From Imperialibacter sp963977595 (GTDB lineage Bacteria > Bacteroidota > Bacteroidia > Cytophagales > Cyclobacteriaceae): a DNA stretch of 64,000 nt. The position numbers and the translations under genes were made by a program. The DNA is taken from assembly GCF_048007035.1 (NCBI RefSeq), contig NZ_CP180355.1:1612001-1676000 (forward strand), in the 5' to 3' direction. Positions 51,192 through 62,100 of the stretch are shown here, in pieces (within the stretch, counting starts at the first letter, position 1; each line of letters starts with the position of its first letter). The notes under the pieces were generated by a model that saw nothing but the letters and a program-made list of their open reading frames with translations, was not told where the DNA came from and did no database searches.

Positions 51192-52551
51192 AAGCTTCAA
51201 AGCTGCTTTGATTATTAGGGTTGTGCTGCTGATTGGCTCAATCTTCCTGCTTACACACTTGTATTACAACGATTCCTACGACCTGACCAAAGCGTTGGTT
51301 ATCGGAATGATTGGCTATCAGGTATATGCTCTTTTCCACTATCTGGATAAGTCAAACAGGGAGATTGCCAACTTTCTCAGTTCCATCCAATACGACGACT
51401 TCTCCAACACCTATACATACAGAAATACCGGTGGCTCAATTGACTTGCTTTATGAGCAATTCAATAATGTAATGAAGAAGTTCAGGGACATCAGAGCCGA
51501 AAAGGAAGCGCAGTATACCTATTATAAAACCATCGTTCAGCACGTGGGCATTGGCATCATCACGTTTGACAAACATGGCGAAATTCAAATGCTCAATACC
51601 GCCGCCAAAAACCTGCTCCAGATTGGGCAAATAAAAAATATTTCGAACCTGAAAAGTATTAGCCAGGTACTTGTTGACGGGTTTTTTATGTTAAAAACAG
51701 GTGGCAGAGATCTGATAAAAATCGAGCGCAATGGAGAGGAAGTGCAGTTGGCTATTTATGCCATAGAGCTGACCATGCGGGGAGAGGAGTTCAAGCTTAT
51801 TTCGCTTCAGAACATCAAAAGTGAGTTGGAAGAAAAGGAAATGGAGGCCTGGCAGAACCTGATCAGGGTGCTGACGCACGAAATAATGAACAGCGTGACA
51901 CCTATTTCCTCGCTTGCAGGCACTGTCGAGTCGGAGCTTGGCCACCAGCTGAAAAATGGTGATGACGTGAACAGGATCACCAATGAAGAAATTCAGGACT
52001 TGTACCTGGCTGTGCAAACTATTCACCGGAGAAGTGACAGCTTGATTAAGTTCGTTTCTGATTTCCGAAACCTGACGAGGCTCACCATGCCCAAGCTGGC
52101 CCAAACCAAGGTGCGTGACCTGCTCGACCATGTACTCATGCTTTTAAAATATGAAATAGAACGGGGAGAAATAAAACTCACTTACAAGGTAGAACCCAAG
52201 AACCTTGAAGTGCTGGTGGACAAAGAGCAAATTGAGCAGGTATTGATCAACCTGGTGAAAAATGCTATTCAAGCGCTTGAGGAAAACGATGAAATGGACA
52301 AGGAAAAACTTTTGATCATTTCGGCCAACGGACTTGAAAACAACAGCGTGTCAATTTCCATTACCGACAATGGCCCCGGCATTGAAGAAGATGCGCTCAA
52401 AAAGATTTTTATCCCCTTCTTTACCACCAAGAAAAGTGGCTCCGGCATTGGTTTAAGCTTGTCAAAACAGATCATGAGGCAGCACAAGGGGTCGATCTCA
52501 GTGAAGTCCGTCATCAACCAGGGCACTGAGTTTGTGCTGAGGTTTAGCTAA
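51181..52551 (+). CDS. Membrane sensor histidine kinase partner of the NtrC-type regulator
   Basis: 456 residues. Two membrane spans with only a short loop between (IIRVVLLIGSIFLL; LVIGMIGYQVYALFHYL), so sensing may be intramembrane or cytoplasmic. A coiled segment and a PAS domain follow (~115-210; HVGIGIITFDKHGEIQMLNT). The H-box has His233 (RVLTHEIMNSVTPISSL). The ATPase domain has the N-box LVKNAIQALEEN, G1 DNGPGIEEDAL, F-box (FFTTKK) and G2 GSGIGLSLSKQ. It phosphorylates the regulator encoded just upstream, with which it overlaps by 11 bases. The signal is unknown. Confidence 0.93.
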   Translation: MAFKSFKAALIIRVVLLIGSIFLLTHLYYNDSYDLTKALVIGMIGYQVYALFHYLDKSNREIANFLSSIQYDDFSNTYTYRNTGGSIDLLYEQFNNVMKKFRDIRAEKEAQYTYYKTIVQHVGIGIITFDKHGEIQMLNTAAKNLLQIGQIKNISNLKSISQVLVDGFFMLKTGGRDLIKIERNGEEVQLAIYAIELTMRGEEFKLISLQNIKSELEEKEMEAWQNLIRVLTHEIMNSVTPISSLAGTVESELGHQLKNGDDVNRITNEEIQDLYLAVQTIHRRSDSLIKFVSDFRNLTRLTMPKLAQTKVRDLLDHVLMLLKYEIERGEIKLTYKVEPKNLEVLVDKEQIEQVLINLVKNAIQALEENDEMDKEKLLIISANGLENNSVSISITDNGPGIEEDALKKIFIPFFTTKKSGSGIGLSLSKQIMRQHKGSISVKSVINQGTEFVLRFS

Positions 52552-52620
52552 TCCAAAAATCTCATTTTCAGTTTCGTTTTTGCTCCATAATGGATAGATT
52601 TACTATTCACCCTAATTGAA

Positions 52621-52881
52621 ATGGGAAGCACTCTGGAGACCGTACGTTCTATTTTAGCTGACAAGCTGGCCTGCCCGTTGTCGAAAGTAACGCCTGATGC
52701 GTCTTTCTATAAAGACCTTGGGATAGACTCGCTGGACTATGCGGAGCTGGTAATGGAGCTGGAAAGAGAGTTTGATATTACCATTCCCAGTTCAGAAGCC
52801 TCAAGAATTACCACAGTTAGCCAGGTAATTGACTACATCAACCGCCGGATCAAGGCCTGCAAAGGGCTCTCAAATTATTGA
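52621..52881 (+). CDS. Acyl carrier protein (non-housekeeping type)
   Basis: 86 residues. The phosphopantetheine attachment site is Ser37 in DLGIDSLDYAELVMELE. The rest is the four-helix ACP pattern (VRSILADKLACPLSKV; FDITIPSSEA; VSQVIDYINRR). It differs from the typical essential AcpP in having two cysteines and a more basic tail. It is not next to fab genes; the following genes encode a phosphoesterase and a glycosyltransferase, so it could serve a dedicated lipid or lipoglycan pathway (inference). Confidence 0.9.
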   Translation: MGSTLETVRSILADKLACPLSKVTPDASFYKDLGIDSLDYAELVMELEREFDITIPSSEASRITTVSQVIDYINRRIKACKGLSNY

Positions 52882-52922
52882 TTTGATAAAGTGCACATAA
52901 AGGTGCAGTAATTGCCCAATCC

Positions 52923-52930
52923 TACCTTTG
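52923..52930 (+). promoter_or_regulatory. -7 box of the LpxH-like gene, deciding its start
   Basis: TACCTTTG, an exact TAnnTTTG. An in-frame TTG that would extend the protein (52928) lies inside this box, so the GTG at 52946, preceded by AAAGGTGGGAG, is the better start. No clear -33 box. Confidence 0.5.
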
Positions 52931-52945
52931 AGGAAAGGTGGGAGT

Positions 52946-53776
52946 GTGAAGGATTATTATAAAACCATTGTTCTTTCTGATATTCACCTGGGGCGCAGAG
53001 GTTCCAGACACAAAGATGTGATCAGTTTTTTGAAACAGAGCATTTGTGAGAACCTGATTTTAAACGGCGACATTGTAGACCGCTTCAGCTATAATAAACC
53101 AGAGCTTTGGAAAAAAAGACACTGGAGGTTTATAAAAGCGCTTTCTCAAAAGGTAGCCGAGCATAACACCGCCATCACATTTGTTAAAGGCAATAGCGAC
53201 GAGTTGCCGAACGACCTGCTTCCACTCGAAATGGGAGCTTTGAAACTGGTCGATAGATTGGAGTACGAGTCAAATGGCAAGAAATTTCTTGTCGTTCACG
53301 GCGACATTTTCGACACCTATAAGGGGCAATTCAGGTGGCTTGCCAGCCTTGGCAAAAAAGCCCATGGCATGCTCTTTTGGTTTCACCATCAGGTGCACAA
53401 GCTAAAAGCTGCGATTGGTATGAGAAACATGCCCTTCTCCGAAAAGGTGAATAGCAGATTGCCAATAGCGAGCAGGTTTATTGAAATTTACGAGCAATCG
53501 CTTTGTCAGCTCGCAAAAAACGGCGGCTACGACGGTATTATTTGTGGGCATTTGCATATACCCGCTATCAAGACGATAGATGGGATGGTTTACATGAATT
53601 CAGGCGACTGGCTTTCATCTGGATCTGCGCTGGTTGAATATCCCAACGGTGAATGGAAACATGTGTTCTACACCGAATCTCAAAGAGCCTTGTATGAAGA
53701 ACTGGAAAATGAAGAAAAAGGCTTGAAATACTTAAACATTTATCCTTCTTTGAGGAGTGGATTTCTGAATCTGTAA
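52946..53776 (+). CDS. LpxH-like metallophosphoesterase (UDP-2,3-diacylglucosamine diphosphatase family)
   Basis: 276 residues from a GTG start at 52946 with an AGGTGGGAG ribosome site. All calcineurin-like metal motifs are present: LSDIHLGRR, NGDIVDRF, KGNSDE, VVHGDIFD and CGHLHIPA. The pattern KKRHWRFIKALSQ is the broad Bacteroidota relative of LpxH rather than the E. coli-type enzyme. LpxH removes UMP from UDP-diacylglucosamine in lipid A synthesis; whether this protein does so or acts on another nucleotide-linked lipid is open. The glycosyltransferase gene starts 18 bases after the stop. Confidence 0.83.
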   Translation: MKDYYKTIVLSDIHLGRRGSRHKDVISFLKQSICENLILNGDIVDRFSYNKPELWKKRHWRFIKALSQKVAEHNTAITFVKGNSDELPNDLLPLEMGALKLVDRLEYESNGKKFLVVHGDIFDTYKGQFRWLASLGKKAHGMLFWFHHQVHKLKAAIGMRNMPFSEKVNSRLPIASRFIEIYEQSLCQLAKNGGYDGIICGHLHIPAIKTIDGMVYMNSGDWLSSGSALVEYPNGEWKHVFYTESQRALYEELENEEKGLKYLNIYPSLRSGFLNL

Positions 53777-53794
53777 TTTTAGATCACTTCCTGA

Positions 53795-54886
53795 ATGCCA
53801 ACCAGTCCGAAAAGGTTTCTTTTTATTGTCCAGGGTGAAGGGCGTGGTCATATGACGCAGGCCATTTCATTGTTTGAAATGCTAACCGCCGCTGGCCAAG
53901 AAGTTGTGCATGTAGTAGTTGGGAGAAGCTCCCGGCGAGAAATGCCCTCATTTTTTCAAAACAGAATTACCTGCCCGCTCACCGGTATCTCCAGCCCAAA
54001 TTTTGTAGCAGACAAAAACAACAAATCGGTAAAAATAGGCCCAACCATTACTCACAACCTCGTTCATTTTTCCAACTATGTGCAGAGCCTAAAAATGCTC
54101 AACAACATAGTTAAAGAGACAAAGCCAGACGTAATTATAAACTTTTACGATTTCCTTGGTGGCCTGTATAATGGACTCTACAAGCCAAAGGCCGAATACA
54201 TATGCATTGGCCATCAGTATCTGGCCTACCATAATCACTTTCCGTTTCCAAATAAACAGGGCTTCAACAAAAACTTGTTGCTTAACAACAACAAGCTGAC
54301 CGCCTGGGGAGCTAAAAAGCTGCTGGCTTTGTCATTTGCCGCCTACCCGGAAGACAAAAAAAGTGGTGTGGTGGTGGTTCCGCCGTTGCTCAGGAAAGAG
54401 GTAATGAAGCTTGAACCAACTGAAGGCGATTTCATTCTCACCTATATGGTAAATGATGGCTATAGCAAAGAAATAGAGTCATGGCATGCCAGCAACCCGT
54501 CGGTAAAGGTTCAGTCGTTTTGGGACAAAAAAGGAATGCCAAATCCTCATCGTGTAGACGACACGCTCACTTTCCATCAATTGAGCGATACCATGTTTCT
54601 CCAGCTTATGAGCCAGTGCAAAGCATATGTCAGCACGGCAGGTTTCGAGTCTATTTGCGAGGCCATGTACCTTGGCAAGCCCGTAATGATGGTGCCTGTG
54701 CAGGGCCATTATGAGCAAGCCTGCAATGCGCTGGATGCCGTTCAGGCAGGAGCTGGCGTAAGTTCGGAGTCGTTTAACCTGACCAAGGTCATCGACTATC
54801 TACCTAATCATCAACCGATAGTGGGCAAGTTCAGAGAGTGGACGGATCGTTGTGAAGAGCTTATTTTACAGGAGCTCCTGGGCTAG
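53795..54886 (+). CDS. Glycosyltransferase, MurG/GT-B type
   Basis: 363 residues with a GT-B shape. The N-terminal half begins RFLFIVQGEGRGHMTQAISL, the usual sugar-transferase start, and the C-terminal half holds the nucleotide-sugar-binding pattern VSTAGFESICEAMYLGKPVM, then VPVQGHYEQACNA. It belongs with the monogalactosyldiacylglycerol synthase/MurG-like group of Bacteroidota. Together with the ACP and phosphoesterase genes it may build a glycolipid, but donor and acceptor are unknown. No membrane span is obvious, so it is cytoplasmic or peripheral. Confidence 0.85.
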   Translation: MPTSPKRFLFIVQGEGRGHMTQAISLFEMLTAAGQEVVHVVVGRSSRREMPSFFQNRITCPLTGISSPNFVADKNNKSVKIGPTITHNLVHFSNYVQSLKMLNNIVKETKPDVIINFYDFLGGLYNGLYKPKAEYICIGHQYLAYHNHFPFPNKQGFNKNLLLNNNKLTAWGAKKLLALSFAAYPEDKKSGVVVVPPLLRKEVMKLEPTEGDFILTYMVNDGYSKEIESWHASNPSVKVQSFWDKKGMPNPHRVDDTLTFHQLSDTMFLQLMSQCKAYVSTAGFESICEAMYLGKPVMMVPVQGHYEQACNALDAVQAGAGVSSESFNLTKVIDYLPNHQPIVGKFREWTDRCEELILQELLG

Positions 54887-54931
54887 ATTTTTTTGATTCC
54901 CGCTGTCTTTGGTAGCCGCTGGGCAAAAATT

Positions 54932-55453
54932 TTAGTAAAGATAAACACCCATCCCTTTGCCCAGCACCACCTCTACATGTTCGTCTATTGTGGTGGAGAG
55001 TTCGAAGCCCTTGTAATTGGCACTAATGGGAAATCTTTTGTGGCTACGATCAACTAACGTGGCAGTTTCAAGCCTTTTGATTTCAGCATTTAGTAAAACA
55101 CTCATTCCGTAGGCCATGGTGCGCCCGCTGTTAAGCACATCATCCACCAGCACCACGCACTTGTTTTTGAGGCTCTCTGGCGTACAGTTGAGTTTTATCT
55201 CACCTGCGGAAGGATCGTCCTTATTTATGTCGAGCCTGACCAGGCTTAACTTCATTTTTGCTATGCCTTCCATTTCCTCAAGCAGCTTTTTGGCAATCTC
55301 AAACCCCTTGTCATATATGCCAACAAGCACTATTTCTTTTTCGTCAAGATTGAACTCAACAATCTCAAAAGCCATTCTTCGAAGCTTTTGAAGCACTTGT
55401 GGCTTGTCCAATATCATGTTACGGCGGGTAGCCGTCTGCTGAATCTTAGGCAT
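54932..55453 (-). CDS. Phosphoribosyltransferase (PyrR-like)
   Basis: 173 residues. The PRPP-binding motif is VVLVDDVLNSGRTMAYG, preceded by EKEIVLVGIYDKGFEIAK, as in PyrR and related PRTases of Bacteroidota. A later ATG (55417) before ILDKPQVLQKL is also possible. In Firmicutes PyrR regulates pyrimidine genes and has uracil phosphoribosyltransferase activity; in Bacteroidota the role is less clear. Its start is 2 bases after the stop of the Lrp gene, so the two share a transcript. Confidence 0.85.
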   Translation of the reverse strand: MPKIQQTATRRNMILDKPQVLQKLRRMAFEIVEFNLDEKEIVLVGIYDKGFEIAKKLLEEMEGIAKMKLSLVRLDINKDDPSAGEIKLNCTPESLKNKCVVLVDDVLNSGRTMAYGMSVLLNAEIKRLETATLVDRSHKRFPISANYKGFELSTTIDEHVEVVLGKGMGVYLY

Positions 55454-55455
55454 TC

Positions 55456-55938
55456 TTACTGAGGAATTGGTAGAACTTTACTGTCCTTAAAGGTAGCAAG
55501 AATTACCATGGATTGGAGGCTGTCGACTACTTCAATTTCGCTCACCTTCTCCAGCATGAGCTTTTGATAGGAGGCAATGTCTTTGGCGATTACTTTCAAA
55601 ATAAAGTCGCCGCTTCCAGTAATGTGATGGCACTCAATCACATCTTCAATCCTGTTTATTTCGTCGAGAAATTTATCTATATTTCTCTTGTTGTGGCCTT
55701 TTAAAGTTACTTGCACAAAAGTGCTAACCCCTAAACCAATTTTTTCTGTATCAAGCTTTGCGTGATAGCTTTTGATAAGCCCGGAAGTTTCGAGCTTCTT
55801 TACTCTTTCAAGTGTCGGAGCGGGAGAAAGTCCAATTTCCTTGGAGAGTTGGGCGTTAGTAATTTTGGCATTAGACTGAAGAATTTCCAAAATCTTTCGA
55901 TCAGTCTTATCCAGTTTAACATTCAGGTTACTCATCAT
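55456..55938 (-). CDS. Lrp/AsnC family transcriptional regulator
   Basis: About 160 residues from the ATG at 55938; a second ATG directly follows. The N-terminal winged HTH reads LDKTDRKILEILQSNAKITN, QLSKEIGLSPAPTLERVKKL; the C-terminal RAM/ligand domain (~75-155) has STFVQVTLKGH and CHHITGSGDFILKVIAKD, with the GSGDF loop that forms the effector site. It should form octamers and control amino-acid-related genes. It leads a two-gene unit with the phosphoribosyltransferase. Its own promoter box is at 55964-55971. Confidence 0.93.
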   Translation of the reverse strand: MMSNLNVKLDKTDRKILEILQSNAKITNAQLSKEIGLSPAPTLERVKKLETSGLIKSYHAKLDTEKIGLGVSTFVQVTLKGHNKRNIDKFLDEINRIEDVIECHHITGSGDFILKVIAKDIASYQKLMLEKVSEIEVVDSLQSMVILATFKDSKVLPIPQ

Positions 55939-55963
55939 ATGGGTTGCCAAATAAAATTTGCTA

Positions 55964-55971
55964 CAAAGCTA
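55964..55971 (-). promoter_or_regulatory. -7 box of the Lrp/PRTase operon
   Basis: TAGCTTTG on the minus strand, an exact TAnnTTTG, 26 bases before the ATG at 55938. The -33 region is only T-rich (TTTT). Confidence 0.55.
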
Positions 55972-56171
55972 AGTATAATATACTTTATTCTAAAATTTTC
56001 TTGTTATCTGTCATTTACCAGTAATTTATTAAAGGAATTTGGCATTGCGTATAAAATTTTGCAATAAATTGTCACCAAAAGGAACTTCTGTCAATTTGAC
56101 CTATTCCAAATAATATTCCTTAAACTACTGAAAGGTTGAATACCACTATGGATGGAAAGGCAATCTGCACT

Positions 56172-59100
56172 TTACCTTTTTACGACTCTCCTAACTGCTT
56201 CATTTCCCTTGCTTTGCACTCTAAGCAGGTAGATACCTTTCGTGTAGTGAGCCATTTGAAGTGACACAGCCGTTAAGCCGGCCTTTAGCGTATAGTATTT
56301 TTCGGAAAACATCGGCTGGCCCGTCATGCTTAACACCGTAATTTCGGCATCCCCAGCTTCCGGGAGAATCAGCTCAAATGTAAGACGGTCATCGACTGGG
56401 TTAGGGTATGGGTTGTTAACGAGAAACCCTTCAGTAAATGAAAGGCAATTTGTGTTGTCATGAGGTGAAAACTCAAACTCGGTGTCCTTCAGGATGGGTA
56501 CAAGTTTGATGCATACCTTTTCCACGGGATTGTTGGTTGTTACCAACTCAAACTGCAAAGAATGAGAAACCGACTTACCTGGCGCTACTGTTCCGCTGTA
56601 TTTTTCTGAAATGGTGACCCGGTCATCAACTACAATTTCGATGGGGAAGTTCGTCTGCGCAATACTACCCCGATTGGCGATATTCAAAATAAACTTCAGT
56701 TTCCCTTCTGTGTCGGTGTAGTTAACCGACCGAAGTTGCAGGTCTACTTTTGGAAGAGCAACAGTGACAACCGTGCTGGTTGTGTCGGAGCAACCAAACT
56801 CATTATAGGCGACCAGGCTTACTAAATAGTCGCCCTCCTTATCAAACACCTGACTGATATCCTGCTCGTTGCTTACAGAAGCGACACCGTCACCGACGAA
56901 CCAGGAATAAGCCGTCGCTCCATTTGATTCATTCGTGAAATTAACTTTCACCGGCAGTTGACCTACAGACAATGAATGACTGAAGGCCGCCACTGGTGAG
57001 TTATTAATCGTCACATTCTTGCTGATGGATATTTCACATCCTTTCTCAGTCTTGAGAAACAAGCTTACGTTATAGTTTCCTGCTTGCTTAAACTGGTAGT
57101 AGGCCTTGGGGCCGTTTGCAGAGGCCTGTCCGGCAAAATCCCATTTCCTGCTGATAATAGGATCATCTGGACTGGTGCTTAAATCGCTGAATTCTGTTAA
57201 TTCGTTGACACAAGCAGAAATGAATCCGAAGTCAACTGATGGCAATTCATTGACCTGCAAAGTTTTTGTCAATGAAATGGTGCAGAGATTTTTCGTAGTT
57301 ATCTGCAGCGTAACGTCGTAGCTCCCCGGATTTTTGAAAACCTCATTGACGGTTGGGGCGCTATAGAACTGATTATTGATACTCCACAAGCGGTCAACAA
57401 TTGGATTGTTGGCGCTGCCGGCAGACTGATCAACAAATGTTGTGGCCTGTCCCTCGCAACCAGTGTTGATTAAAAATGCGACAGTTGGTGATGGCAGCAC
57501 ATCTATTTCTCTGGTAAGTATTTTGGAACAGCCGTAATTCGAGCTAGCAGACAGTTTAATAGTATATTTTCCCGCAGTTGGGAATTCAAATATCGGATTT
57601 CGCTCATTGGACGTACCAAGACCTGCAAAATCCCAGCTCCACTCTGTGATGTTGGCATTCTCGGCAGTGCTTTGATCAGTGAACTGCACCGCTGCACCGC
57701 TGCAAGCAAGATCATGTTTGAAGTCAGGTTTGGGTATTGCACTTATCGCCACTTTCTTGGTAAGGGTAGTTTCGCAGCCTAAATCATTGCGTACCGTGAG
57801 ACTTACCTGGTAGTCACCGATAGTTTTAAAGAATGTTTCAGGGCTCTTTGTTGAGCTTGTGTAGCCATTCCCGAAATCCCAAGTGTAGCCGGTTATTCCG
57901 TCACCGGTGGTTGTGTTATTGAACTGCGTTGTGGGGCTAATGCAGTTGCTGCCCACGGTAAATCCTACTGTCGGTCCCTCTAATAGGTTTATTGTCTTGC
58001 TCACCGACGCTTCGCAGCCCGGTATGCCAACGGTTAGCGTAATGATTTTTTCTCCAGCTGTAGCAAACGCATAGGTGGTGTCTTTTCCCAGGATGGTGGC
58101 CTCACCATTAAAGTCCCACGTCCAGGTGACGAGGCTGTCGGGCGGGAGATCGGGAGTTCCGTCTTTCAAGGAAAGTGTGTTGTTGCTGCAAAGGCCTCCA
58201 TTGTAGGTGAGGCTAAAATCAGGTTCGCTGATGTCGTAAATGCCTATGGTTTGCCTGGCCGTGTTGGAGCACCCACCGTCATTTTGTACGGTGAGAATTA
58301 CTTCATATTCTCCGGCTGATGAGAATTGGTAAGTCGGATTAGGATCGGTGGAATCTTCTATCCCATCGCCGTCGAAGTCCCAGGAGTAGGTGGTGATGTC
58401 GCCGGATAGGTTTGTGGAGGTGAAGGTGGTGGGGGCTGAGAGACAAATGTTGTCATAACTAAAATCAATATCAGGAGAAACTCCACTACCCACCTCCAAA
58501 CTCTTCACAATGGACGCTTTACTACCGCCGCTATGCGTACCTGTAAGTCTGATATACTTCGTTCCTGAGCTGGTATAACTGACACCTGCAGGCTCTGAAG
58601 CTGTTACATCAACACTCCCCAAGCTCCCTTCACAAATCCTGGGAAAACTTATGCGATAAAAATCCTTGCTCGAGTAGTTGGCACCAATCCCCACCCAGTC
58701 TGTCCCCTGAAACGAAAAATCTATCCCATAAACATTGGTATACCCTAACGGCAGACCTCCTACCAGGCTGGCTGTCGGATCACCCGATAGCCCACTTGCG
58801 AAGCTCAACTTGCGAAGCCCGTTCACTCCATCCTGCTGCAGAAAAGCTATCCCCTCCGATCCAAGTATTTCTACGTCCGTGGGAAGTGATAAACCAGGAA
58901 CATGAGCACTCAGGTCGGTGACATTATCTGATGTCACTGCATCATTCAACACATTCCCAAAGTCTACCCTGAACAACTTCGAATTGGAAAACGACGATAC
59001 AAGGCCATACCAGGTCGATCCTTCTTTCTCTATACTTAATCCCAAAAGCCCTGAACCTCCTGTAATCAAAACATCAAGCACTGTAGGACTAACCGAGCTC

Positions 59101-62100
59101 AGGTCACTACCCAAATTAATGATCGTCAGCTTAGAGTCGCCAAAATTACTCACCACACCATAGAAGCTCCCTCCTTCCTGCATGACCTCTATGCTTCTCG
59201 GCGTCGATAGCCCCAAATCACTAAAGCTGGTGCCTATCACAGAGGTATTGCCCAAATCGCTCCCAAAGTCAAGCTTTACCAAACTGCCTGAACCATTGAT
59301 TACAAATCCATAGTAATTGCCTCCCTGCTCCACCACAGACATGTCGTAAGGACTTGAAAAACTCGCTCCACCCACCACTAATTCAACTGCTGCCGTCGGC
59401 TCAAACAAAAGGCTCCCTCCATACGAAAATTGATATACATTATTATTATCTCGGCTCACTCCAAAGCCATACCATAACCCATCTGTACTGCTAGCAGTTG
59501 TCATACCGATCAAGGTGACAGACGACGCCATAGATCCTAAAATCGCCACTTCAGGGCTTGACGCTAAGTCCGAACTACAAAAATCCCAGGTGTAGCTGAC
59601 TGCATTGACTGAGTTGTTCTCAATAAGCAAGCCCTCCCCGATACAAATCTCGGCAGGAACAGTAATATTCAGCTCTGCCTTGGTGGATGCCCCTATCTCA
59701 ACGTCTTTGTGCAGGGTATAACCACAACCATTCGCTGTAGACACTGTCAATGCTACATCATAGGTAGAGGGAGAAGAAAATGCAAAAGCAGGTGATTGAT
59801 CTGTCGAAGAACCCTGACCTCCAAAATCCCAGGCCCAACTACTTATCGCATCACCCTCACCTGTTTGGTCAACTCCAATAAATTGTACTGCTATATTTTC
59901 GACCCCTGTTGTGGGTGTAAAATCGGCCAATGGTTGGTCTGTAATCGTGACAGTTTGCCCTGTAGTAGTGATGATACAACCACTTACATTATCTGTGACT
60001 TCGAGGAATACTTCATAATCACCAGCCAATGTATATGTGTGCTCGGGGCTAGCTAATCCAGAGCTTTGACCGTCCCCAAAATCCCAATCATACACTACAT
60101 CTGCTGAACTGACTGCGCTACTGAATTGAACAAGTGCTTGACTGGTGGCTGTATCCCAACAGCCCCCATTGTAACTAAACGAAACTGTTGGCCCTTCAGC
60201 AATACTAAATAATTCGCTATACTCAGACTGACAACCAGGAATTATTCGTTCTACTTTTACTGTATAATCACCTGCCGATGAAAAAGTTAGCATGGGAGAA
60301 GCCTCTATTGAAACCTGCTCATCGTTCACATACCATTTATAGCTCACTACTCCGGCAGGATAACCACTATCATCACTTGTGTTGGTAAAGTTGATTTGAT
60401 TATTGGTACATAAACTTCCTGACGAGGTAAACGAGGGAGCAGTAACCGCTGGATAAATAGTAATCTCTTTCTCTAATTCATTGGTACACGAACCATTGCT
60501 CACCTCCAACCGAATGGTGTGAACCCCAGTAGACGAAAAACTCGTGCTGGCGTCTTGCGTCGAGGGGCCTGCTACTCCATCAAAAAACCAGTCATAGGAC
60601 ACGATATCATCTGACTCGTTGATCGAAATAAAATTTACAGGATTATCAACGCATATGTTGTCATAACTAAAATCAATATCAGGAGAAACTCCACTGCCCA
60701 CCTCCAAACTCTTCACAATCGATGATTTACTCCCACCGCTATGCTCACCAGTAAGCCTGATATACTTCGTTCCTGAACTCGTGTAACTAACCCCAGTCGG
60801 CTCGGAGGCTGTTACATCAACACTCCCCAAGCTACCTTCACAAATCCTGGGAAAACTTATGCGATAAAAATCCTTGCTCGAATAGTTGGCTCCAATCCCC
60901 ACCCAGTCTGTCCCCTGAAACGAAAAATCAATCCCATAAACATTGGTATACCCTAACGGCAGACCTCCTACCAGGCTGGCTGTCGGATCACCCGATAGCC
61001 CACTAGCGAAGCTCAACTTGCGAAGCCCGTTCACTCCATCCTGCTGCAGAAAAGCTATCCCCTCCGATCCAAGTATTTCTACGTCCGTTGGCTGTGACAA
61101 ACCAGGAACATGAGCACTCAGATCGGTGACATTATCTGATGTCACTGCATCATTCAACACATTCCCAAAGTCTACCCTGAACAACTTCGAATTGGAAAAC
61201 GACGATACAAGGCCATACCAGGTCGATCCTTCTTTCTCTATACTTAATCCCAAAAGCCCTGAACCTCCTGTAATCAAAACATCAAGCACTGTAGGACTAA
61301 CCGAGCTCAGGTCACTACCCAAATTAATGATCGTCAGCTTAGAGTCGCCAAAATTACTCACCACACCATAGAAGCTCCCTCCTTCCTGCATGACCTCTAT
61401 GCTTCTCGGCGTCGATAGCCCCAAATCACTAAAGCTGGTGCCTATCACAGAGGTATTGCCCAAATCGCTCCCAAAGTCAAGCTTTACCAAACTGCCTGAA
61501 CCATTGATTACAAATCCATAGTAATTGCCTCCCTGCTCCACCACAGACATGTCGTAAGGACTTGAAAAACTCGCTCCACCCACCACTAATTCAACTGCTG
61601 CCGTCGGCTCAAACAAAAGGCTCCCTCCATACGAAAATTGATATACATTATTATTATCTCGGCTCACTCCAAAGCCATACCATAACCCATCTGTACTGCT
61701 AGCAGTTGTCATACCGATCAAGGTGACAGACGACGCCATAGATCCTAAAATCGCCACTTCAGGGCTTGACGCTAAGTCCGAACTACAAAAATCCCAGGTG
61801 TAGCTGACTGCATTGACTGAGTTGTTCTCAATAAGCAAGCCCTCCCCGATACAAATCTCGGCAGGAACAGTAATATTCAGCTCTGCCTTGGTGGATGCCC
61901 CTATCTCAACGTCTTTGTGCAGGGTATAACCACAACCATTCGCTGTAGACACTGTCAATGCTACATCATAGGTAGAGGGAGAAGAAAATGCAAAAGCAGG
62001 TGATTGATCTGTCGAAGAACCCTGACCTCCAAAATCCCAGGCCCAACTACTTATCGCATCACCCTCACCTGTTTGGTCAACTCCAATAAATTGTACTGCT

